Shown in pieces: positions 15,621 through 23,134 of a stretch of DNA of 34,426 nt; position 1 is the stretch's first letter; each line of letters opens with the position of its first letter. The notes below the pieces were generated by a model that saw only the letters and a list, made by a program, of their open reading frames with translations, ran no database searches and was not told the DNA's origin. Origin of the DNA: UCB3 sp964415605 (GTDB lineage Bacteria; Chloroflexota; Anaerolineae; Epilineales; Epilineaceae); the NCBI GenBank assembly GCA_964415605.1, contig CAYQBA010000023.1:1-34426 (forward strand), given 5' to 3'. Position numbers and translations under genes: made by a program.

Positions 15621-18600
15621 ATGAGGGTGCTAAAGGCGTGGCGGCCGTGGGCCGTGCCGACGATGTGCGTGTCGATCTTATTGGGGTCGACCCTCACGCC
15701 ACCGCCCCTGGCGCCGGCGGCGGCGATCGCCGCAGCGCCGGCGGGACGGTTCGCCGCGCCGCCCGTCGACGGCGACGGGGACGGCGCCGCGGCGAATCGC
15801 GAGCGATACATCGTACAGCTCGCCGACCCCCCTCTCGCCGAGCATCTGGCCTCCCCGGCCACCACGCCGCCGGATGACGCCCGGGCCGATGCCTCGGGAC
15901 GCGCGCGTCTCGATCTCGCCGCGCCGGCCGCCGCCGCCTATCGTGCCCTGCTTGCCCACCGCCAGGCCGAGCTCGAGGCGCGCCTCGCCCACATCGCCCC
16001 TGGCACGGCGGCGCAGTACCACTACCACGTGGCCTTCAACGGCATCGCGCTGCCGCTGACCTCCGCCGAGGCGACCGCCGTGGCCGCCCTGCCGGGCGTG
16101 AAGGCCGTCAGCCCAGTCGAGAAGATCGTGCCGCTCATGGACACCAGCCTTGGCCAGATCCATGCGCCGGCCGCTTGGGAAGACCCCCGCGTCGGGGGGC
16201 GCGCCAACGCGGGTCGCGGCGTGCGCATCGCCGTCATCGACTCCGGGATCACGGCCAGCCACCCGTTCTTCGCGGATGCGGGGTTCGCGGCACCGCCGGG
16301 CTTCCCCAAGGCATCGCTGACCGTCGGCGACCGCGTCACGCCGTATGCCGCCGCCGACGTGGCGCGCTTCACCAACAACAAGGTGATCGTGGCGCGCGCC
16401 TACGCCAACCCCGAGGTCTTCGACGCGGCCAACCCGCCGACACCGCTGGCGGACGGGTTCGGCGGGTTCCATGGCGCGCATGTGGCCGGCACCGCCGCGG
16501 GGATCGAAACGCGCGGCGCGCCGGGCGGCGGGACGGGTTCGCTGCCGCTCTCCGGAGTGGCGCCCGGCGCCTACCTCATGGCGTACAAGTTCACCAACGC
16601 CTACACCCCGGAGATCCTCCGCATGATCGACGACGCCGTCTCCGACGGAGCGGATGTGATCAACAACTCGTGGGGGACGTCGGCGATGAACGTCATGGAC
16701 CCGGATCGGCATCCGGTCGCCCAGGCGTTCAAGGCAGCCACCGCGGCCGGCGTCATCGTCGTCGCCGCCGCCGGCAACGCGGGCACCAACGGCGAGGCCA
16801 CGCTGGGCGGGCCGCACCAGATGATCGACGAGGTGATCACCGTCGCGAATGTCCAGACGGGCCGGTCGTTCGCCTACTACCTGTACGCCTCCGATGCCGA
16901 TCTGCCGACCGAGCTCGAGAAGCACCCGACGGTGTATCAAGGATTCGGCAAGAGCTGGGACGTGATCGAGGCGCCGGTGTTCAAGAACGACCTGTGCAAC
17001 CCGCTGTCGCTCGCGCTCGGGGCGCGCGGCAAGGTCGTGCTCGCTCCGATCGAGGGGGCCTGCCCGACGTCGGTGCTGCCGATCCCGTTGCCGGAGCAGC
17101 TGGCGTTTGTCAACAAGCTGATCAACGCCGCGCTTGCCAACGCCGCCGGCGATATCGTCGGCAGCGTGGTCTTCTACAGCCCGACCGGTAGCCCGCAGCT
17201 GTACGGCCAGGCGCTGCAGCTCATCGAGACGCTCAAGCCGCTCCTTCAGCAGTTCCTGCCGAGCACCAACTTCCCGGTCACGGCCGTGATCACCGGTGAC
17301 GAGGCGATGCAGCTGACCGCATGGGCCGACACGCACCGCACCCTGCGGCTCCGCCTCGAGAACACCCCGGCGTCGATCTCCGATCCGACCCTGGTGGACG
17401 CCGTGCACCCGACGTCCAGCCAGGGCCCCGCACCGCAGCCCGGCGGCCCCCTGAAGCCCGACCTCAGCGCGCCGGGAACGGACATCCTCTCGACCAACGT
17501 CGCCGCCGACGGCTCCCCCAACGGCTACACGACGGCCACGGGCACCAGCATGGCCAGCCCACACGTGGCGGGTGCGGCGGCAGTGGTTCGCCAGGCCTGG
17601 CCAGGGTGGCCGCCAGCGGACATCAAGGCGGCGCTGATGATCACCGCCGACCCGGTGGCCACTGTCGGCGGCGCGGGGGCGCCGCTGTCCGTGCAAGGCA
17701 GCGGTCGCCTTGACCTTGCCCAGGCCATCGACCCCGGGCTGCTGGTCCTCCCGCCCTCGATCAACCTCGGCCGACGGGGGCCGGGCGGGCGCAGGTCCGT
17801 CCAGCTCCGCCTCAAGGATGTTCGCCAGGCGCCTGCCGGGGACGTCACGTACACGATGCGCGACGAGCCCGCGGAGGGGCAACCGGAAAACCAGGTCTTC
17901 CGGCTCGCCGGCACAACGGTCACGCTGCGGGCGGGTGGATCCGGCGACATCAACACGCTGGCGTTCTTCGACGGGCTGGCGCCGGGCGTGCACGAAGGCC
18001 GGATCGTCTTCGAGAGCGCAGCGCACACGGTTCGCGTGGCCTATCGCGTCGAGATCGTCGGGGACCAGACGGACGTCCTGCTCCTCGACGTGCGGCGCAC
18101 GGCGGCGGGGGGCGCGCCGCCGCCCATCCCCGGCCTGCCCGGCGGCGGCACGCTCACCGACGGACCGGACTACGCGCCCTACTGGACGCAAGCGCTGGAG
18201 TCGGCCGGATTGAGCCACGACACGTGGACGGTGGCGGAGGGCGCTCAATCCGGAACGCCGCCGCTCTCCGTGCTGCAGAAGTACGACCTCGTGATCGTGG
18301 CGGCGGGCGACGGGAACGCGCCGCTGGACCAGACCGCGGGCGGGATGACCGCGCTGCAGATGTACCTGCTTGGCGGCGGCCGCGTGCTGGTCAGCGGGCA
18401 CAACTACCCGCACGCCGCCGGCAACGCGCTCGGCATCCAGGGTAGCGGCGCGATGTACTTCCTGAGCCGTTACTTCGGCGGCTTCGAGCGCACGCGCGAC
18501 GACGCCCCGGCTCCCACGGCCTTGTCGCCGGTCCGCCTCTTCGACCGGCCGGTGGCGCTCTCCGCGTCCACCTCGGCCGACGCGGCCGGCAACGGCGCGA

Positions 18601-19244
18601 CGCTCGATCTAGGACGACCGCTCGCCAAGATCCAGACGGCGGCGGGTCAGCAGCTCGCGCCGGACATCGGGCTCGCCGCGCCCATGGTGGTCGACCGGGT
18701 CATGCCGTACATGCGCACCTACCTCGCGGCCGGCGGCGACGCGGCGATGACCGGCGTGACGCCGGACGCCACGCTGGAGCAGCCGACACGCGCCGACTTC
18801 ATCCCGTGGCGCGCGCTCTTCGCGGGCTTCGCGATCGAGGCCGTCACGCCCGGCGAGGGGCACCTGACACGCGCCGACCTGCTGAAGCGCGTCCATCAAT
18901 GGGCCATCGAACCCGACGACCTGGTGCTGAGCGTGACAGGTCCCGCGGCGCTGGACACCGGCGCCGAGGCCGTCTTTTCCGCCAGCGCGACCTCGACATC
19001 CGGGGGGCGAGCGGTGGCATGGCGCTGGGATGCGGGCGACGGGCGCTCGTTCGTCACGACGGCCGAGCCGACGATCGCGTTCACCTACGCCCGCGCCGGC
19101 GCGTTCACGGTACGCGCCGAGGCCACGACCGCGGGCGGCCACACGTGGGTGGCGTCACATGCCGTCACCGTTGCCGGCCCCGGGCGGATCTTCGTCCCGA
19201 TCACCGTGCGGGCGGCAGCGCCGGGAAGCGGGGCGATTCGATGA
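15621..19244 (+). CDS. large secreted subtilisin-family (S8) serine protease
   Basis: A 1207-residue exported protease. Start ATG 15621 has AGGAG 7 bases upstream and opens a signal peptide (1-40). Residues 58-170 are an inhibitor I9-like propeptide (RYIVQLADPP... YHVAFNGIALPLT). The S8 catalytic domain spans 195-690: Asp207 (AVIDSGI), His284 (FHGAHVAGT), oxyanion Asn386 (AAAGN) and Ser643 (GTSMASPHVAG), with a protease-associated-like insert (about 425-570, VITGDEAMQL). After a beta-rich region, residues 815-955 resemble a GATase/flavodoxin-like module (YDLVIVAAGD, YLLGGGRVLVSG), and 1105-1185 is a PKD domain (WRWDAGDG...FTYARAGAFTVR). The tail reads GRIFVPITVR, a short aromatic/aliphatic end like other exported proteins here. 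It probably digests peptides or matures surface proteins. Confidence 0.95.
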   Translation: MRVLKAWRPWAVPTMCVSILLGSTLTPPPLAPAAAIAAAPAGRFAAPPVDGDGDGAAANRERYIVQLADPPLAEHLASPATTPPDDARADASGRARLDLAAPAAAAYRALLAHRQAELEARLAHIAPGTAAQYHYHVAFNGIALPLTSAEATAVAALPGVKAVSPVEKIVPLMDTSLGQIHAPAAWEDPRVGGRANAGRGVRIAVIDSGITASHPFFADAGFAAPPGFPKASLTVGDRVTPYAAADVARFTNNKVIVARAYANPEVFDAANPPTPLADGFGGFHGAHVAGTAAGIETRGAPGGGTGSLPLSGVAPGAYLMAYKFTNAYTPEILRMIDDAVSDGADVINNSWGTSAMNVMDPDRHPVAQAFKAATAAGVIVVAAAGNAGTNGEATLGGPHQMIDEVITVANVQTGRSFAYYLYASDADLPTELEKHPTVYQGFGKSWDVIEAPVFKNDLCNPLSLALGARGKVVLAPIEGACPTSVLPIPLPEQLAFVNKLINAALANAAGDIVGSVVFYSPTGSPQLYGQALQLIETLKPLLQQFLPSTNFPVTAVITGDEAMQLTAWADTHRTLRLRLENTPASISDPTLVDAVHPTSSQGPAPQPGGPLKPDLSAPGTDILSTNVAADGSPNGYTTATGTSMASPHVAGAAAVVRQAWPGWPPADIKAALMITADPVATVGGAGAPLSVQGSGRLDLAQAIDPGLLVLPPSINLGRRGPGGRRSVQLRLKDVRQAPAGDVTYTMRDEPAEGQPENQVFRLAGTTVTLRAGGSGDINTLAFFDGLAPGVHEGRIVFESAAHTVRVAYRVEIVGDQTDVLLLDVRRTAAGGAPPPIPGLPGGGTLTDGPDYAPYWTQALESAGLSHDTWTVAEGAQSGTPPLSVLQKYDLVIVAAGDGNAPLDQTAGGMTALQMYLLGGGRVLVSGHNYPHAAGNALGIQGSGAMYFLSRYFGGFERTRDDAPAPTALSPVRLFDRPVALSASTSADAAGNGATLDLGRPLAKIQTAAGQQLAPDIGLAAPMVVDRVMPYMRTYLAAGGDAAMTGVTPDATLEQPTRADFIPWRALFAGFAIEAVTPGEGHLTRADLLKRVHQWAIEPDDLVLSVTGPAALDTGAEAVFSASATSTSGGRAVAWRWDAGDGRSFVTTAEPTIAFTYARAGAFTVRAEATTAGGHTWVASHAVTVAGPGRIFVPITVRAAAPGSGAIR

Positions 19245-19290
19245 CCGACCACGCCCGGGCCGCGGCCGCCTTGCGCGGGTGCCAGTCCCG

Positions 19291-19905
19291 ATGAGCCGCT
19301 ACGAGCGATTCGCCGAGCGCTACGCGGCGGGCGACGTGCCGTGGGACCACGCCGACCCCCCGCCCGAGGTGCTGGCCTACGTGCCGACGCTGCCGGTGGG
19401 CCGCGCGCTGGACCTGGGCTGCGGGTTCGGCCGCGCCGCCCTGTTCATGGCCAGGCTCGGCTGGCAGGTGGATGCCGTCGACTTCGTGACGGCGGCGGTC
19501 GACGTTGCCCGGGTGCGTGCCGCGGCAGCGGGGCTGGCCGACCGGATCCACGTCCACGTCGGCGACATCACCGACCTGGCGTTCCTCGATGGCCCTTACG
19601 ATCTCGCGCTAGATGTCGGCAGCTTGCACAGCCTGGAACCGGCTGAGCTGCGCGCGAGTCACGCGGAGTTGATGCGACTCCTCCGCCCAGGCGCCGTGTT
19701 TCTTCTGTTCGCGCACCTCGATATGCCCGGCGCGCCGGCCGTCGACGCCGAGCCGCGTCGTTGGCTCGACGAATCGCTGCTCGATGCCGTGTTCGGCACC
19801 GGCTTCCGCATCGAGCGGGTCGAGCGCGGCACGACCCAGGTCGGCGACAACCCGCCGTGGCCTTCGGCCTGGTTCTGGTTCCGGCGGACGGGTCGGGCGG
19901 CGTGA
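19291..19905 (+). CDS. class I SAM-dependent methyltransferase
   Basis: A 204-residue cytoplasmic methyltransferase (methyltransf-25/thiopurine-methyltransferase-like fold). Motif I is LDLGCGFGRAALFMA (about residues 35-49), followed by VDAVDF with the acidic residue for the SAM ribose, HVGDITDL (motif II region) and YDLALDVGSLHSL. The N-terminus WDHADPPPEVL is typical of this group. ATG 19291 lies 46 bases after the subtilase stop; an in-between ATG gives only a 17-codon frame. The stop overlaps the nuclease start (GTGA). Small-molecule substrate unknown; no link to the protease can be claimed beyond co-orientation. Confidence 0.88.
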   Translation: MSRYERFAERYAAGDVPWDHADPPPEVLAYVPTLPVGRALDLGCGFGRAALFMARLGWQVDAVDFVTAAVDVARVRAAAAGLADRIHVHVGDITDLAFLDGPYDLALDVGSLHSLEPAELRASHAELMRLLRPGAVFLLFAHLDMPGAPAVDAEPRRWLDESLLDAVFGTGFRIERVERGTTQVGDNPPWPSAWFWFRRTGRAA

Positions 19906-20573
19906 GCGTGGGGGGCCGGCTTGGCGGGGCGCTGCGGGGCGCCGGGGCCGCGGCGCCGGTCCTCGCCGTGTGCCTGGCCATTGCCGTGGCCGCCGCGCTG
20001 ACCGGATGCCGACCCGCGGGCAGATCGGCGCCCGCTTCAGGCTCCGCCGTCGGTGTCGAAGATGCCGCCGGCCAAGCGCAACCGACCGCCGGCGTGCCGG
20101 TGGATCCCGCCGAGTCGGCCGGCGTGGCGTTCGACGACGCCCCATTCGACGTGACCCGCGTCGTCGACGGGGACACCATCCATGTGCGGCGAGACGGGCG
20201 CGACGACAAGGTGCGGCTGCTGGGCATCAACGCACCGGAGACCGGCGACGGGCGGCGGGCGGTGCAGTGCTTCGGGCAGGAGGCGAAGGCCAGGCTGGAG
20301 GACCTCTTGGCGGGGCGCCGCGCCTACCTGGCCACCGATCCGGCGGCCGATACCCGGGATCGCTATGGGCGCCTCCTGGCGTATGTCTGGCGCGACGACG
20401 GGCTGTTCGCAAACCTGGCGATGCTGCGCGACGGGTTCGCCAACGAGTACACGTTTGACCGGCCCTACCACCATCGGGCGCTGTTCCGGGCCGCCGCGCG
20501 GTCCGCCCGAGAGACAGAGCGCGGGTTGTGGGCCCCGGACACGTGTGGGGGAGATTTCGACACGGTGCCGTGA
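19902..20573 (+). CDS. thermonuclease-like (SNase) lipoprotein
   Basis: A 223-residue surface-anchored nuclease. I chose GTG 19902, which overlaps the methyltransferase stop, because it starts a signal peptide (AVCLAIAVAAALTGC) with lipobox LTGC at Cys36. After an Ala/Pro-rich tether (37-80) comes a staphylococcal-nuclease OB-fold: VTRVVDGDTIHVRRDG (84-99), VRLLGINAPETGD (104-116; R105 and E113 match the catalytic Arg35 and Glu43 of SNase, with Asn110 at the Asp40 calcium position, a common variant), DRYGRLLAYVW (153-163, catalytic-type Arg157) and MLRDGFANEYTF. Expected role: calcium-dependent cleavage of DNA or RNA outside the cell. The next gene is a HhH lipoprotein. Confidence 0.9.
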   Translation: MSVGGRLGGALRGAGAAAPVLAVCLAIAVAAALTGCRPAGRSAPASGSAVGVEDAAGQAQPTAGVPVDPAESAGVAFDDAPFDVTRVVDGDTIHVRRDGRDDKVRLLGINAPETGDGRRAVQCFGQEAKARLEDLLAGRRAYLATDPAADTRDRYGRLLAYVWRDDGLFANLAMLRDGFANEYTFDRPYHHRALFRAAARSARETERGLWAPDTCGGDFDTVP

Positions 20574-20630
20574 GGAGTCGCGCAGGGTGCGATTGGGCGC
20601 GCCCTGTGGCCGCTGTTTGCCGCCGCCACG

Positions 20631-20638
20631 GCTATCAT
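20631..20638 (+). promoter_or_regulatory. GCTATCAT, possible -10 for the HhH lipoprotein
   Basis: Third copy of this octamer. The predicted leader is about 145 bases and contains a GACCGGC-ggat-GCCGGTC hairpin (20738-20755) just before the Shine-Dalgarno AAAGGAGAG. No clear -35. Confidence 0.3.
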
Positions 20639-20788
20639 TGCATCGTCTATGTGCGTTAATCCTACGGGCCTCTGCCTGTCGCCAACCGTGCGTGAGGCGC
20701 GGTGGCGGCTTCAGCCGGCGCGGCTCGCGGGCCCATCGACCGGCGGATGCCGGTCCCTTCCCATGGCTTCCAAAGGAGAGAGCACCCC

Positions 20789-21217
20789 ATGAAGCGAATC
20801 GCCTTGTTCGCGGTCACCGTTTGCCTGGTGGCCGCCGGCTGTTCGTCGACGGCCGAAGCGCCCGAGGGCACGGCCGGCGACATGGCCCCAGCCGCCGAGC
20901 CGACGGCGGAGATGGCGGCCGAGCCGACGGCGGAGATGGCCGTCGAACCCACGGCAGACACTGCCGCGATGCCGACCACCGACGCCGCCGCATCGACCAT
21001 GGCAAAGGTCTCGGCCAACAACGCGACCGAGGAAGAGCTGATCGCGGCCTTCACGGCCGCGGGCATCGACAACGCCGAGAAGTGGGCCGACGAGGTCGTC
21101 GAGTACCGCCCGTACCCGACCGACGACCCGAACTTCACGGCGCTTCGCGAGGAGCTGGCGAAGTACAACCCGGCGCCGGGCGTCATCGACCAGATCGTCG
21201 CCATCCTCGAGCCGTAA
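20789..21217 (+). CDS. lipoprotein with ComEA-like helix-hairpin-helix domain
   Basis: A 142-residue lipoprotein. ATG 20789 has AAAGGAGAG upstream; the signal peptide ends in VAAGC (Cys17). Residues 18-70 are a Glu/Pro/Thr/Ala/Met-rich tether made of imperfect AAEPTAEM repeats. Residues 72-142 look like a degenerate ComEA-type helix-hairpin-helix module: SANNATEEELIAAFTAAGI, then EYRPYPTDDPNF and a second helix pair ending DQIVAILEP. ComEA modules bind DNA without sequence preference, but the GIG hairpin is not canonical here (AAGIDNA), so DNA binding is inference. The gene lies 215 bases after the nuclease lipoprotein on the same strand, which hints at a shared role with extracellular DNA. 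Confidence 0.75.
   Translation: MKRIALFAVTVCLVAAGCSSTAEAPEGTAGDMAPAAEPTAEMAAEPTAEMAVEPTADTAAMPTTDAAASTMAKVSANNATEEELIAAFTAAGIDNAEKWADEVVEYRPYPTDDPNFTALREELAKYNPAPGVIDQIVAILEP
20894..20965 (+). repeat. 24-base tandem repeat coding the lipoprotein tether
   Basis: Three units of 24 bases (20894, 20918, 20942). The first two differ at one base and the third has diverged. Each encodes AEPTAEMA-like residues, so copy number would change tether length in steps of eight residues without a frameshift. Confidence 0.7.
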
Positions 21218-21240
21218 GGCCACCCGCCTCCGGGCATCGG

Positions 21241-21282
21241 CCCGGGCGGGGAGGACGGCAGCCACCGTTCTCCCCGCCCGGG
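21241..21282 (+). terminator. 13-base-pair GC hairpin after the HhH lipoprotein
   Basis: CCCGGGCGGGGAG and CTCCCCGCCCGGG form a perfect stem around a 16-base loop that itself can pair (ACGG/CCGT). It lies 24 bases after the stop and has no T-tract. A terminator or 3'-end stabiliser between this gene and the membrane protein gene. Confidence 0.5.
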
Positions 21283-21396
21283 AGGTGCGCACCCTCACAC
21301 CAGGCTGGATGCGCCGGGGCAAAGGACGCCCCCACCCATCGAAGCGCAGGGTCGGGGTCGGCCGGACGCGTGCCCTCGGACGAAGGAGCCCCAACG

Positions 21397-21912
21397 ATGA
21401 ACATCGCGCCGAACTCCCGGCCGAGCGGTCTCCGGCACGCGCGCGTGCCGGGCCTGGCCGAGGGCCTGATATGGTTGAGCGGCTTCGGCATCGCCGGTGT
21501 GGCAGCCGAGCTGGCATTGAGCCGGCACTGGCAGAGCCCATCGCAGGGGATCGCATGGGCGTCGGTGCTCTTGCTGGCGTGGGGCTGGGCATCGGCGCGC
21601 CGCCTCGTGACGGCCGGCCCCGGCCGGCATGGTCCCACGGCGGCCCCCCACCGCCGCCGGGTGACGTGGATCGCGGCGCTGGCGACGGCGATCGGCGTGC
21701 TCGGCGTGTGGATGCACGTGTCGGGGAACCACGAGGCCGGCCCGCTGGATGCTGTCTATGGCGGCCTATGGGACGGGATGTCGCCGTGGCGGCAGTGGTG
21801 GCTGGCGCTCAGCATGCGGGTGGGGCCCGCGCCGGCGCTCGCGTCCGGAGCGCTTGTCCTGCTCGCCGGAATGCTCTGGCTCGCGGCGTCGGCCGACCAC
21901 GCCCCCGACTGA
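21397..21912 (+). CDS. small integral membrane protein, unknown
   Basis: A 171-residue protein. ATG 21397 has AAGGAG 8 bases upstream. About four membrane segments are visible (residues 22-41, 52-68, 89-106 and 146-164), with an Arg/His-rich loop in the middle (HGPTAAPHRRR). After the third segment there is a polar cluster, HVSGNHEAGPLDAVYGGLWDG, whose His, Asn, His and Glu could bind a metal or ligand. I do not recognise the family. It converges with pgk, whose stop is 7 bases away. Confidence 0.72.
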   Translation: MNIAPNSRPSGLRHARVPGLAEGLIWLSGFGIAGVAAELALSRHWQSPSQGIAWASVLLLAWGWASARRLVTAGPGRHGPTAAPHRRRVTWIAALATAIGVLGVWMHVSGNHEAGPLDAVYGGLWDGMSPWRQWWLALSMRVGPAPALASGALVLLAGMLWLAASADHAPD

Positions 21913-21919
21913 GGCGTCG

Positions 21920-23134
21920 TCAGCCCCCCGCGCCCGCCGCGGCGAGCGCCGCGATGGCCGGCAGCGTGCGGCCCTCCAACAGCTCGAGGGTCGCCCCGCC
22001 GCCCGTCGACACCCAGCCGATCCGATCTTCGAGGCCGGCGGCTTTCACGGCGGCCGCCGAGTCACCGCCGCCGACGATGGTCAGGGCGTCAGGCAGGCTC
22101 GCGAGGGCCGCGGCGACCCCGAACGTCCCGCGGGCGAACGGCGGCAGCTCGAACACCCCCATCGGGCCGTTCCAGAGCACCGTGCGCGCGTCAGCCAACG
22201 CCGAGGCGAAGGTCGTCAAGCTCGCCGGCCCGATGTCGAGCGCGCGCCAGCCCGCCGGCACGCCATCCGCCGCCGTCACCACCCGGGTGCGCGCCGCGGC
22301 GTCGAACGCGTCGGCGGCCACGAGGTCGACCGGCAGCACCAGCTTGGTGCCGGCATCGGCCCGGATGCGGCGCGCCGCGTCCAGGCTGTCGGCCTCGACG
22401 AGCGAGTCGCCCATGGCCGTACCCCCGGCCGCCAGGAAGGTGTTGGCCATCCCGCCGCCGATGAGGATCCGGTCGCAGCGCGGCAACAAGGCGTCGATCA
22501 CGCCGATCTTGTCGGCGATCTTGGCACCGCCGAGCACGACCGCAAACGGCCTGGCCGGGTCGGCCAGCGCCACGCCCAACACGTCGATCTCACGCTGCAT
22601 CAACCGGCCGGCGAAGGCCGGGAGCAGGCGGGTCACGCCGACGACGGATGCCGACGCGCGGTGGGCGGTCCCGAACGCATCGTTGACGTAAGCGTCGGCC
22701 AAGCCCGCCAGGGCGCGCGCGAACGCGGGGTCGTCGTCCTTCTCGCCCGGGTCGAAGCGCAGGTTTTCGAGCAGGACGACGTCACCGGCCCGCATCGCGG
22801 CCACCGCCGCGGAGACCTCGGGCCCGATCACCGCGCGGAGCGTGGTGACGGGCCGCCCGAGCAGCTCACCCAGAGCCGCGCCGACGGGCGCCATCCGGAA
22901 AGCGTCGTCGACCACCTTGGGCCGGCCGAGGTGGCTCATGAGGATCACGGCCGCGCCGCGTCCGAGGAGGTCGCGGATCGTCGGCAGGCTGGCCCGCAGC
23001 CGGGTATCGTCGGCCACCCGGCCGTCCTTCAGGGGAACGTTGAAGTCCACCCGCACGAGCACGCGCTTGCCCGCCGGGTCGAGCGCGTCCAGGCCGCGGA
23101 CGCGGCGCAGGTCGACCGGAGCGCCCGCGGTCAC
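21920..23134 (-). CDS. pgk: phosphoglycerate kinase
   Basis: Glycolytic/gluconeogenic kinase that exchanges phosphate between 1,3-bisphosphoglycerate and ADP. The 404-residue protein has VLVRVDFNVP (25-34), SHLGRP (67-72), ENLRF (123-127), NDAFGTAHRA (151-160), the ADP-binding LGGAKIADKIGV (201-212), VLWNGPMGVFE and GGGDSAAAV near the C-terminus. Start GTG 23134 overlaps the gap1 stop (GTGA), so it is the last gene of gap2-gap1-pgk and translationally coupled. Length and motifs are fully normal. Confidence 0.97.
   Translation of the reverse strand: MTAGAPVDLRRVRGLDALDPAGKRVLVRVDFNVPLKDGRVADDTRLRASLPTIRDLLGRGAAVILMSHLGRPKVVDDAFRMAPVGAALGELLGRPVTTLRAVIGPEVSAAVAAMRAGDVVLLENLRFDPGEKDDDPAFARALAGLADAYVNDAFGTAHRASASVVGVTRLLPAFAGRLMQREIDVLGVALADPARPFAVVLGGAKIADKIGVIDALLPRCDRILIGGGMANTFLAAGGTAMGDSLVEADSLDAARRIRADAGTKLVLPVDLVAADAFDAAARTRVVTAADGVPAGWRALDIGPASLTTFASALADARTVLWNGPMGVFELPPFARGTFGVAAALASLPDALTIVGGGDSAAAVKAAGLEDRIGWVSTGGGATLELLEGRTLPAIAALAAAGAGG

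Noticed and set aside
15678..18413. A 911-codon open frame antisense to the subtilase
   Set aside because: The opposite strand carries a clear S8 protease with complete catalytic triad. The antisense product is Arg/Val/Gly-rich with no motif.
19243..19294. A 17-codon frame between the subtilase and the methyltransferase with start-stop overlaps on both sides
   Set aside because: Too short, no recognisable Shine-Dalgarno or conservation evidence; probably chance.
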